Source of the DNA: Radicibacter daui | GTDB taxonomy: Bacteria; Pseudomonadota; Alphaproteobacteria; Radicibacterales; Radicibacteraceae | Direction of reading: 5' to 3' | Assembly (NCBI GenBank): GCA_030657355.1 | Contig: CP131056.1 | Span: 1,880,501 to 1,944,500, forward strand | DNA length: 64,000 nucleotides | Shown here: positions 1 to 9,000 of the stretch, in pieces | Position numbering within the stretch: position 1 is the stretch's first letter | How the letters are laid out: every line of letters begins with the position of its first letter | Notes under the pieces: model-generated | What the model was told of the DNA's origin: nothing | The model's input: the letters and a program-made list of their open reading frames with translations, nothing else | The model's database searches: none | Made by a program: the position numbers and the translations under genes

Positions 1-1061
1 CTGCGGGTGACATCGCAGTGCAGCAGCGCGACCTCATCGTCGTATCCACCATCCTCATGCTGATCATCATCATTCCGGTGATGGCGCTGACCGCGTTCTT
101 CGCCTGGAAGTACCGCCAGGGGAACAAGAGCGCCGATTACGCGCCCGACTGGCATCACTCCACCAAGCTGGAAGTGGTGATCTGGTCGGCCCCGCTGGCG
201 ATCATCATCGCGCTGGGTGCCATCACCTGGGTGACCACCCACACGCTGGACCCCTACCGCCCGCTTGACCGGATCGCCGAGGGCCAGGCCATTCCGGCGG
301 ACGTCAAGCCGCTGACGGTGGAAGTGGTGGCGCTGGACTGGAAGTGGCTGTTCATCTACCCGGAGCAGGGTATCGCTTCGGTTAACGAGCTGGCGGCACC
401 GGTCAATACGCCGATCAATTTCAAGATCACGTCCTCCGGCGTCATGAATTCCTTCTTCATCCCCGCGCTGGCCGGCCAGGTCTATGCGATGGGCGGCATG
501 GAGACGAAGCTGCACGCCGTGATCAACAAGCCGGGCGACTTCGAAGGTTTTTCGGCCAACTATAGCGGCGCCGGCTTCTCCGACATGCGCTTCACCTTCA
601 AGGGGGTGAGCCAGGCCGATTTCGATAGCTGGGTGGCAAAGGTGAAGTCGGACAGCACCGGGCTGTCGCGCGACAACTACCTGACGCTGGCCAAGCCGAG
701 CGAGCGCGAGCCGGTGCACTACTATGGCACCGTAGACAACAGCCTCTTCAGCGCCATCGTCAACAACTGCGCCGAACCGGGCCGGATGTGCATGAGCGAC
801 ATGGCGGCGATCGACGCCATGGGCGGCGGCGGCATGGCCGGCATCTACAATGTCGTCAACCGCGACCTGAACGACAAGCTGATGCCGGGCAGAAAGCCGG
901 TGCCGGTTCTGGATGGTGACGTGGCAGCCAGTACGGTGAAGTCCTATGTCGGCTCGCTGTGCACCCCGACCGGCCAGGGCGCCGGCGGCAGCCTGACCCA
1001 AGCCAATTACAGCAAGCCTGTGGAGGGCGCCGCGCTGGCGCCGGCTGCAAGCGCCCTTTAA
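1..1061 (+). CDS. cyoA: Quinol oxidase subunit II (5' end cut by window edge)
   Basis: Subunit II of a heme-copper quinol oxidase. It anchors a periplasmic cupredoxin-fold domain by two membrane helices and helps form the oxidase in the inner membrane. The frame is open to the left edge: residues before the GTG at 18 (AGDIAVQQRDL) align with the mature N-terminus of E. coli CyoA, so the lipoprotein signal peptide lies outside the window. Two hydrophobic segments are followed by the CyoA-like stretch VMNSFFIPALAGQVYAMGG. The Cys-x3-Cys CuA ligands of cytochrome c oxidases are missing, which points to quinol as electron donor. First gene of cyoABCD; cyoB follows after 86 bases that contain a GC hairpin around 1099-1119. 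The C-terminal tail is glycine- and methionine-rich. Confidence 0.95.
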   Translation, partial: AGDIAVQQRDLIVVSTILMLIIIIPVMALTAFFAWKYRQGNKSADYAPDWHHSTKLEVVIWSAPLAIIIALGAITWVTTHTLDPYRPLDRIAEGQAIPADVKPLTVEVVALDWKWLFIYPEQGIASVNELAAPVNTPINFKITSSGVMNSFFIPALAGQVYAMGGMETKLHAVINKPGDFEGFSANYSGAGFSDMRFTFKGVSQADFDSWVAKVKSDSTGLSRDNYLTLAKPSEREPVHYYGTVDNSLFSAIVNNCAEPGRMCMSDMAAIDAMGGGGMAGIYNVVNRDLNDKLMPGRKPVPVLDGDVAASTVKSYVGSLCTPTGQGAGGSLTQANYSKPVEGAALAPAASAL

Positions 1062-1147
1062 AAGCACCGCCCGTTCCGGGGCTTAAGAAATGACGGTGCC
1101 GGCCCGCCGAAAGGGGGCCGGTTGCCGCTTAAACAAAGAGTAAGCCG

Positions 1148-3151
1148 ATGTTCTCAAATCCGGACGTGTTGAAGTTTATCTTCGGCAAGTTGTCTTTCGA
1201 CAGCTTGCCGTTTCATGAGCCCATCCTCGTCGCTACCTTCATCGGAGTGATGATTGGCGGGATCGTGGTGCTTGGCGGCATCACCTATCTCGGCAAGTGG
1301 GGTTACCTGTGGCGTGAGTGGATCACCAGTGTCGATCACAAGAAGATCGGCATCATGTACATGATCCTCGGCGTCATCATGCTGCTGCGTGGTTTTGCCG
1401 ACGCGCTCATGATGCGTGGCCAGCAGGCCATGGCCTTCGGTGAGAATCACGGCTACCTGCCTCCGCATCACTACGACCAGGTCTTCACTGCCCACGGCGT
1501 GATCATGATCTTCTTCGTGGCGATGCCGTTCGTGACCGGTCTCATGAACTTCGTCGTGCCGCTGCAGATCGGCGCGCGCGACGTGAGCTTCCCGTTCCTG
1601 AACAATTTCAGCTTCTGGATGACGGTGGCCGGCGCCATCACCGTGATGATCTCGCTCTTCATCGGTGAGTTCGCCCGCACTGGCTGGCTGGCCTATCCGC
1701 CGCTCTCCGGCATCGCCTACAGCCCGGATGTCGGTGTCGACTATTATATATGGTCGCTGCAGATCGCGGGTATCGGCACAACCCTCTCCGGCGTCAACCT
1801 GATCGCGACCATCGTCAAGATGCGTGCCCAGGGCATGACGCTGATGAAGATGCCGGTCTTTACCTGGACGGCGCTGTGCACCAACGTGCTGATCGTGGCG
1901 ACCTTCCCGATCCTGACCGTGACCCTGGCGCTGCTGACGCTTGACCGCTATGTCGGCACCAACTTCTTCACCACCGAGTTCGGCGGCAACGCCATGCTCT
2001 ACGTGAACCTGATCTGGATCTGGGGCCACCCGGAGGTCTACATCCTCATCCTGCCGATCTTCGGCGTCTATTCCGAGATCGTGTCGACCTTCTGCGGCAA
2101 GCGCCTGTTCGGTTACACCTCGATGGTCTACGCCACGGTGGTTATCACCATCCTGTCGTACATCGTGTGGCTGCACCACTTCTTCACCATGGGTTCCGGC
2201 GCCAGCGTGAACTCCTTCTTCGGCATCACGACGATGATCATCTCGATCCCGACGGGCGCCAAGATGTTCAACTGGCTCTTCACCATGTACAAGGGCCGCA
2301 TCCGCTTCGAGACGCCGATGATCTGGACGGTCGGTTTCATGCTGACCTTCGTCATCGGCGGCATGACCGGCGTCATGCTGGCGGTTCCGCCGGCCGACTT
2401 CGTGCTGCACAACAGCCTCTTCCTTATCGCCCACTTCCACAATGTCATCATCGGCGGCGTGGTGTTCGGTGTGTTTGCGGGCATCAACTTCTGGTTCCCG
2501 AAGGCGTTCGGCTTCAAGCTCGACGCGTTCTGGGGCAAGTGCTCGTTCTGGTTCTGGCTGATCGGCTTCTACTTCGCCTTCATGCCGCTCTACGTGCTTG
2601 GCCTGATGGGCGTGACCCGCCGTGTCAGCCACTTCGACGACCCCTCGCTGCAGATCTGGTTCGTGGTCGCCGCCTTTGGTGCGGTGCTGATCGCTGCCGG
2701 TATCGGTTGCTTCGTTCTCCAGATCTTCTTCTCGATCAAGAACCGGGAGAAGCTGCGCGACGTGACCGGCGATCCGTGGGGCGGCCGTACGCTGGAATGG
2801 TCCACCTCCTCTCCGCCGCCGGACTATAACTTCGCCTTCTCGCCGGTTGTCCGCGATCAGGATGCCTGGTGGGACATGAAGCAGAACGGCTATGTGCGTC
2901 CGCTGGAAGGCTTCAAGGCCATTCACATGCCCAAGAATACCGGTACCGGTGCCATCCTGGGCGCGCTGTCGATCGCCTTCGGCTTCGGCATGATCTGGCA
3001 CATCTGGTGGCTTGCCGCCGTGATGTTCCTCGCCATGGTGGTGGTCGGTATCGGCCACACCTTCAACTACAACCGTGATTTCCACATCCCTGCCAACGAG
3101 GTCATCGAGGCCGAAGGCAAGCGGACGCGGCTTCTCGGTAACCAGGCCTGA
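1148..3151 (+). CDS. cyoB: Quinol oxidase subunit I
   Basis: Catalytic subunit that oxidises quinol, reduces oxygen to water and pumps protons. At 667 aa it matches CyoB length. Hallmarks seen are WGHPEVY (CuB His and the proton-channel Glu), the HH pair in [17 protein letters not shown] (heme ligands) and the K-channel lysine in GAKMFNWLF. The four quinone-site residues known from E. coli CyoB (R71, D75, H98, Q101) fall at R81, D85, H108 and Q111 with identical spacing, which supports a quinol rather than cytochrome c donor. The ATG follows AAACAAAGAGTAAGCCG. The downstream SURF1 gene raises the possibility that the heme is A-type (ba3) rather than bo3; subunit I sequence alone does not decide this. 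Confidence 0.97.
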   Translation: MFSNPDVLKFIFGKLSFDSLPFHEPILVATFIGVMIGGIVVLGGITYLGKWGYLWREWITSVDHKKIGIMYMILGVIMLLRGFADALMMRGQQAMAFGENHGYLPPHHYDQVFTAHGVIMIFFVAMPFVTGLMNFVVPLQIGARDVSFPFLNNFSFWMTVAGAITVMISLFIGEFARTGWLAYPPLSGIAYSPDVGVDYYIWSLQIAGIGTTLSGVNLIATIVKMRAQGMTLMKMPVFTWTALCTNVLIVATFPILTVTLALLTLDRYVGTNFFTTEFGGNAMLYVNLIWIWGHPEVYILILPIFGVYSEIVSTFCGKRLFGYTSMVYATVVITILSYIVWLHHFFTMGSGASVNSFFGITTMIISIPTGAKMFNWLFTMYKGRIRFETPMIWTVGFMLTFVIGGMTGVMLAVPPADFVLHNSLFLIAHFHNVIIGGVVFGVFAGINFWFPKAFGFKLDAFWGKCSFWFWLIGFYFAFMPLYVLGLMGVTRRVSHFDDPSLQIWFVVAAFGAVLIAAGIGCFVLQIFFSIKNREKLRDVTGDPWGGRTLEWSTSSPPPDYNFAFSPVVRDQDAWWDMKQNGYVRPLEGFKAIHMPKNTGTGAILGALSIAFGFGMIWHIWWLAAVMFLAMVVVGIGHTFNYNRDFHIPANEVIEAEGKRTRLLGNQA

Positions 3152-3161
3152 GGACGTGACG

Positions 3162-3785
3162 ATGGCTAGCAACTCCACCGCCAGCGCCACCGAGGCTCCG
3201 GTGTTCTACCAGACCGAGGAAGCGCATCCGCCCAGCAGCACCATGCTGGGGTTCTGGCTCTATCTGATGAGCGACTGCCTCATCTTCGCAGCGCTCTTCG
3301 CCACCTACGGCGTGCTTGGCCGCTCCTATGCGGCCGGGCCCGGCCCGAAGGAGCTGTTCGACCTGCCGCTGGTGGCGGTCAACACTTCCATGCTGCTGTT
3401 CTCCTCCATCACCTATGGCTTTGCCATGCTGTCGATGGAGCGGGGCAGCAAAGGCGGCACGCTGGGCTGGCTGGCGATCACCGGCCTCTTCGGCGTAGCC
3501 TTCGTCGGTCTTGAGCTGTTCGAGTTCACGCACCTGATCATGGAAGGGGCAGGGCCGCAGCGCAGTGCCTTCCTCTCCTCCTTCTTCACCCTGGTTGGCA
3601 CCCACGGCGTGCACGTGACCTGCGGCATCATCTGGCTGATCACGCTGATGGTGCAGGTCTCCCGCCTCGGCCTTACCGCCGCCAACAAGCGCCGCCTGAT
3701 GTGCCTCAGCCTGTTCTGGCACTTCCTGGACGTCATCTGGATCGGTGTGTTTTCCTTCGTTTACCTGATGGGAGTTCTGGGATGA
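3162..3785 (+). CDS. cyoC: Quinol oxidase subunit III
   Basis: Membrane subunit III of the quinol oxidase, 207 aa, with five predicted helices. It has the typical sequence LELFEFTHLI followed by the THGVHVTCGIIWL segment shared by subunits III. The ATG at 3162 lies 10 bases after the cyoB stop with a GAGGACGTGAC leader; an upstream in-frame start at 3075 would overlap cyoB by 77 bases and is not favoured. Its stop overlaps the cyoD start in an ATGA junction, so the two are translationally coupled. Confidence 0.95.
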   Translation: MASNSTASATEAPVFYQTEEAHPPSSTMLGFWLYLMSDCLIFAALFATYGVLGRSYAAGPGPKELFDLPLVAVNTSMLLFSSITYGFAMLSMERGSKGGTLGWLAITGLFGVAFVGLELFEFTHLIMEGAGPQRSAFLSSFFTLVGTHGVHVTCGIIWLITLMVQVSRLGLTAANKRRLMCLSLFWHFLDVIWIGVFSFVYLMGVLG

Positions 3786-4189
3786 GCGCGCACCCCGAAG
3801 CTCACGGCGCCCACCACGCCCACGGCCATGACGATCACGGGCATGGCGACGCCGCCGCCCATGGCTCGCTCAAGGGCTATCTGATCGGTTTCATCCTGTC
3901 GGTCATCCTCACCGCCATCCCGTTCTGGCTGGTGATGGCCAACGTGATCGACAGTGCGACCGGTACCGCCGCTGCCATCATGGCGCTCGGCGTCGTGCAG
4001 ATCATCGTGCACATGATCTACTTCCTGCACATGAACACCCGCTCCGAAGGCGGCTGGACCATGCTGGCGCTGATCTTCACCCTTATCCTGGTGGCGATCA
4101 CGCTCAGCGGTTCGCTGTGGGTCATGTACCATCTCAACCACAACATGATGCCGGGCATGTCGCCGGAACTCATGCGTGAGATGCCCTGA
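3782..4189 (+). CDS. cyoD: Quinol oxidase subunit IV with a His-rich N-terminus
   Basis: Small subunit IV, 135 aa with three hydrophobic helices and the FLHMNTRSEGGW segment typical of CyoD. E. coli CyoD is about 109 aa; the extra length here is mainly an N-terminal extension carrying about nine histidines within the first 27 residues. Whether this binds metal is not known; histidine-rich tails on oxidase subunits can be incidental. The ATG at 3782 overlaps the cyoC stop (ATGA). The gene is followed by a strong hairpin at 4217-4252. Confidence 0.94.
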   Translation: MSAHPEAHGAHHAHGHDDHGHGDAAAHGSLKGYLIGFILSVILTAIPFWLVMANVIDSATGTAAAIMALGVVQIIVHMIYFLHMNTRSEGGWTMLALIFTLILVAITLSGSLWVMYHLNHNMMPGMSPELMREMP

Positions 4190-4216
4190 CGGGACAGGGA
4201 AACAGTTGTTGTTACT

Positions 4217-4252
4217 CATCGGCCGGATGCCTCATCCGGCCGATGGCTTTTG
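4217..4252 (+). terminator. Hairpin terminator after cyoD
   Basis: Perfect 13-bp stem (4217-4229 with 4233-4245) and a 3-base loop, followed by GCTTTTG. It could end most cyoABCD transcripts or trim expression between cyoD and SURF1, which is the next gene in the same direction. Confidence 0.7.
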
Positions 4253-4288
4253 AGGGCAGGCCCAGGGGCCTACGGGATAAACCAAGCC

Positions 4289-5059
4289 ATGCAAACCCAG
4301 ACCGCCGGACACCACGAAGACCTGCCGCAGCGATCGCTCGCCTCGCGTATCCTGCTGGTTGTCTTCTGCTTTTTCTTTGCCGCCGTCTTCGTCGGTCTCG
4401 GGATCTGGCAGGTGGAACGCCGGGCGTGGAAACTCGCCCTCATCGAGCGGGTGGATGCCCGGGTGCATGCACCGGCCGCTGCGCCGCCCGGCCCGGCCGA
4501 GTGGGCCGGGGTGAGCGACGAGCGCGACGAATACCGTCATGTGACTTTCTCCGGCCATTTCCTCAATGACGACGAGACGCAGGTTTATGCCGCCACCGTC
4601 TATGGCGCCGGCTACTGGGTGATCACGCCGCTTGAGGAAGCTGACGGGACGATCATCCTCGTCAATCGCGGTTTCGTGCCGACGGAAAAGCGCGCGCCCT
4701 CAACCCGGGGCGCCGGCGAGCTTGACGGCGAGGTGACGGTGACCGGCCTGTTACGCATGAGCGAGCCCAAGGGCACGCTTTTGCGCAGCAATCACCCGGA
4801 AGACGAGCGCTGGTATTCGCGGGACGTTGCCGCCATTGCCGCAGCCCGCGGGCTCGACCCGGCGCGGGTCGCCCCTTATTTCGTCGACGCCGACGACAAG
4901 CCCAATCCGGCGGGCGGGCCCATCGGCGGGCTCACCCAGATCAGCTTCCACAACAGCCATCTCGTCTATGCCATCACCTGGTTCGGCATGGCGCTGATGG
5001 CGGCGGGGGCGGGCTTCTATACGCTGCGGTGGGGGCGGCGCGGTCGGCGCGAGCCTTAA
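4289..5059 (+). CDS. SURF1 family oxidase assembly factor
   Basis: SURF1/Shy1 protein of 256 aa, an inner-membrane assembly factor linked to heme A insertion in heme-copper oxidases. It has the family layout: one N-terminal helix (about 18-38), a periplasmic domain with the GIWQVERRAWK motif just after the helix and LVNRGFVP in the middle, and a C-terminal helix ending near HLVYAITWFGMAL. The ATG at 4289 is preferred over an upstream TTG at 4250, which falls inside the terminator hairpin. Its position after cyoABCD resembles the Paracoccus qox operon, whose dedicated Surf1q serves a ba3 quinol oxidase. Its 3' end overlaps the convergent diguanylate cyclase gene by 4 bases. Confidence 0.92.
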   Translation: MQTQTAGHHEDLPQRSLASRILLVVFCFFFAAVFVGLGIWQVERRAWKLALIERVDARVHAPAAAPPGPAEWAGVSDERDEYRHVTFSGHFLNDDETQVYAATVYGAGYWVITPLEEADGTIILVNRGFVPTEKRAPSTRGAGELDGEVTVTGLLRMSEPKGTLLRSNHPEDERWYSRDVAAIAAARGLDPARVAPYFVDADDKPNPAGGPIGGLTQISFHNSHLVYAITWFGMALMAAGAGFYTLRWGRRGRREP

Positions 5060-6018
5060 AGCTCGCTGCCGAGCGGCAGTTCGGACGCACGGAAGGTGGA
5101 GCGGCCAGCGGCTTTGGCCTCATAGAGGCGGGCGTCGGCATGTTCGAGCAGATGCTGCGAGCTGGTGCCGGGGATCGGGTAGGCGGTTGCGCCGCCGACG
5201 CTCACCGTGACCACGCTCGCGCTCTCCGACCCGTCATGCGGAAGGGCAAGCCGGCGGACTCCGGCCACCAGAGCTTCGGCCAGGTGCGAGGTGCCCTCGA
5301 TCCCGGTCTGCGGCAGGATGCAGGCAAATTCCTCGCCGCCATAACGGGCAACAAGATCGCGCGGACGGTTGAAGTTGCGGCGGATCTCCGCGGCGACACG
5401 CTGAAGGCAACTGTCGCCTTCCAGATGGCCGTAAAGGTCATTGTATTTCTTGAAATGATCGACATCGATCATCAGCACCGAAAGCGGCTGCAAATCGCGG
5501 GTGCATTGCAGCCAGCAGGCCTGCAGCTCCTCATCGAAGCGGCGGCGGTTGGCAACACCGGTCAGGCCGTCGATGGAGGCGAAACCGCGCAGCAGATCGG
5601 ACTGGCGCTTCAGCTCCAGATGGGTGCGCACCCGTGCCCGGGTAATGACCGGGTTGATGGGCTTGTGGATGAAGTCCACTGCGCCCAGTTCCAGCGCTGC
5701 CACCTCTTCCTCCTCGCCCGACTGGGCGGTGATGAAGATGATGGGGATATCGCGCGTCTGCGGATCGGATTTCAGCACGCGGCATACATCGCGCCCGTCC
5801 ATGCCGGGCATGATCATGTCGAGGATGATGAGATCGGGGGCGATGTGCTTGCACTGGTCGAGCGCCATGGCGCCATCCGTCGCCATGAAGACGTCGGCAT
5901 CCTCACTGAAGATTTCGTACAGCACCCGGATATTGATGACCTGGTCATCGACTACCAGCAATCGCGCGCGGCGCCCGGCCTGTCCGTCTGCCCAGAAGCG
6001 GGGTAGGGAAGGCGTCAA
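5056..6018 (-). CDS. Response regulator diguanylate cyclase (REC-GGEEF)
   Basis: Cytosolic PleD-like signalling enzyme, 320 aa, predicted to make cyclic di-GMP when phosphorylated. The receiver domain covers about 18-135 with phospho-acceptor D67 in LIILDMIMPG and K119 in the FIHKPINP loop. The GGDEF domain covers about 150-310 with an intact active site GGEEF at 227-231. An RxxD product-inhibition site (R218-D221) sits exactly five residues before it. The start is a TTG overlapping the kinase stop (TTGA), backed by a strong GGGAGGAAAT ribosome site. The tight overlap implies that the upstream hybrid kinase is its cognate partner, a pairing inferred from position only. Confidence 0.93.
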   Translation of the reverse strand: MTPSLPRFWADGQAGRRARLLVVDDQVINIRVLYEIFSEDADVFMATDGAMALDQCKHIAPDLIILDMIMPGMDGRDVCRVLKSDPQTRDIPIIFITAQSGEEEEVAALELGAVDFIHKPINPVITRARVRTHLELKRQSDLLRGFASIDGLTGVANRRRFDEELQACWLQCTRDLQPLSVLMIDVDHFKKYNDLYGHLEGDSCLQRVAAEIRRNFNRPRDLVARYGGEEFACILPQTGIEGTSHLAEALVAGVRRLALPHDGSESASVVTVSVGGATAYPIPGTSSQHLLEHADARLYEAKAAGRSTFRASELPLGSEL

Positions 6019-9000
6019 CCGATTTCCTCCCGAAGGTTTTTCAAGCTTTCTGCTGCCGCCTCGAAATCGAGTTTGCGCACCAGATCCACGAGTTCATCGC
6101 GCAGCGCGCTGCCGGATGAAAGCGGCATGGCCGCCAGCGTGTCAACCACATGCAGGGCGCGCATATTGCGCGCGGCCAGGAGCGGAGCCAGAGCGTCGAG
6201 GGTTTCCGAAATGGTATTGTCGCTGGCCGCGCGGGCAGGGGCCGTATCCTGGCCCGTACTGCTGGCCACCCAGCTCTCCAGTCGGGCGGCGCAGAGCTCC
6301 AGCGCCTGCCTCAATTCGCCGGGGATGGCCGCGACCACTGATGGGGCGGGCACGTTGCCTTCCTTGAGCGCGCGCTCGTGCCTGTCGGCGATGTTGGCCA
6401 GTGCCCGTGCGCCCATGGTGCCGGCCACGCCCTTCAGGGTGTGCAGCTCGTCCGCAAGCCCCGGCGCCGCTGGGTCTGCCACAAGGGCTTCGATGCGGGC
6501 GATCAGGCGGGTTGCCTCTGGCCGGAAGCTTGCCAGCAAGGTGCGGTAGACGGCGAGATTGTTTCCGAAGCGCTGGAGCAGCGGGCCGGGCGGCTCCACG
6601 ATCTCCCCCTCGGGCACCGGTGCCGTTATGGCCGGTTTGGGGGCTTTTTCTGCTTTCTGGGCGTGAAGGACGCGCACGATCTCGTCGAGATTGATGGGCT
6701 TTCCGATATGGTCGTTCATGCCGGCGGCAAGGCACGCTTCGCGGTCGGCCTGGCTGACATTGGCGGTCATGGCGACGATCGGCAGGGTGTTGTGGCGGCC
6801 ATCGGCGCGGATGTGGCGCGTCGCCTCCAGCCCGTCCATGTCCGGCATTTGCACATCCATCAGGACCGTATCGAAGCGGCCGATGGGCGCGGAGAGGACC
6901 TGTGCCACTCCCTCCCTGCCGCCCGGCGCCACCTCGATCTCGGCGCCCTCGCTCACAAGCAGGTCGCGGGCGATCATGCGGTTGAGCTCATTGTCCTCCA
7001 CCACCAGCACCCGCAGGCCGGTGAGCCTGCGGGTTGTTTCCGCGGGAGCATTGTCGGCAGGAGAGGACCCGGCCTTGCCGTCAACACCGAAGACGCGGGC
7101 GATCATGTCGAGAAGCTGGGACGGGGTGGCTGGCTTGCGCAGAATATCGGCAAAAGGTGCCTCCGGCAGTTGCCGCGCAACTTCCAGCTGCTCTTCGCCG
7201 AAAGCCGTCAGCATGATGATCCTGGGGACCGGGGCGAGCGATTTCTGCAGTCGCGCGGCAGTCACTTGCCCATCCATGGCAGGCATTCGCCAATCCATCA
7301 AGACGAGGCTGTAGGGACTGCCCGCGGCGCGTGCCTCCTCGACCAGGGCAAGAGCACTCTCCCCGCTGGCAGCCAGTGCCGTCTGCCAGCCGAAAGCGCC
7401 AAGGGTCTGCTGCAAGGCGGTGCGCACAATCTGGTTGTCATCGACGATCAGCACCTTGAGGTCCCTCAAGGCCGGCGGCACCTCGGGCCATAGCAGGGCC
7501 GCATCGGCCGGCTGAAGCGGCAGGTTGAACCAGAAGCGGCTACCTTCGCCCGGCGTGCTTTGAACATTGAGGGTGCCGCCCATCAGGGTGACGAGCCGCT
7601 GGCTGATGGCAAGGCCGAGCCCGGTGCCGCCGAAGCGCCGGGTGGTCGAGGCTTCGGCCTGATGGAAGCCGCTGAAAATAAGCCCCAGCTGATCTTCGGC
7701 GATGCCGATGCCGCTGTCTTCCACCTCGAAACGCAGGGAGCCGGCGCTGTCGCCTGCATAGCCGACCCGGACGACAATCTGCCCCTTAAGGGTAAATTTC
7801 AGCGCATTGCCGGCAATGTTCATCAGCACCTGCTGCAGGCGCAGCCGGTCGCCGATGAAGGTGCGGCGAATGTCGGGCGCGATGTCGAACAATATTTCGA
7901 CATCCTTCTGTCCCTGGCTGCCGGCCAGTACCACGCCGAGATCGAGCATCAGCCCTTCCAGGTCGAAGGGGGCGTTCTCGATCTGCAGCTTGCCGGCTTC
8001 GATCTTCGAGAAGTCCAGGATATCGCCCAGAAGGGCGAGCATGGATTTCGAAGCCAGGCGGGCCTTGGTCACATAATCGCGCTGGCTGTCGCTGAGCGGT
8101 GTGCGCTCCACCAGTTGCAACATGCCGAGCACCGCGTTCATCGGGGTGCGGATTTCGTGGCTGATATTGGCAAGGAAAGCGGATTTGGCCGCGCTTGCGG
8201 CATCTGCCCTTTCCTTGGCGGCGCGCAGGGTGTTCTCCAGCTCGCGCTGGTCGGTCACGTCCAGATTGACGCCAATCACCCGGATGGCGACCCCGGCTTC
8301 GTCACGGTCCACATGGCCTGCAAGCTGCGCGTACCGGACCTTGCCGGAGCTGTCGAGGATACGGAACACCTGCTCGGGGAACTTTCCGCCCGGCTCGAGG
8401 CCGGCGAGCATATCGTCATAGATGGCGGCGAGATCATCCGGATGGATGCGCTGTTCCCAATGCTGGATGGTGAGTCCTTCCTCGCGCAGGGACTGCGGCC
8501 AGTCGTAAAGCTCGTACATGCGGTCGTTCCACTCGAGCGCATTGTCGGCAATCCGCCATGTCCAGATGCCAAGTTTTGCCGTATCCGCGGCGATCTGCAG
8601 CTGGTTGCGACCGGAGACAACTTCCCGCCAGAGCTCATGCTGGCGGGAGATGTCGATGGCGACGCCGAGATGCCCGGTAACCCGGCCTTCCTCGTTGCGC
8701 ATGGCGCTGATGGAGAGCATGGCGGGGAAGGTGGAGCCATCCTTGCGCACCAGGGTCCATTCCCGCGTCTCCGCGCCGCCCGATCCGGGCCGGGGCGCAA
8801 GGGCGGCAAGGTGGCTTACCGGACGGCCCTGCTGCGTGGACAGCTGCCGGGCCCGTTCCTCCACCTCTTCCGGGTCGTGGATGACAAGAGGAGTGTGCCG
8901 GCCGATCATTTCATCGGCGCTGTAGCCCAGCAGCCGTTCGGCGCCACGGTTGAAGAGACCGATCTTCCCCGTCCGGTCGGTGGCGATGATCGAGACTTCG

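Noticed and set aside
1154..3190. Long antisense open frame opposite cyoB (678 codons)
   Set aside because: It mirrors codon bias of the conserved cyoB gene on the other strand and has an Arg/His/Asp/Glu-rich composition with no fold or family motif.
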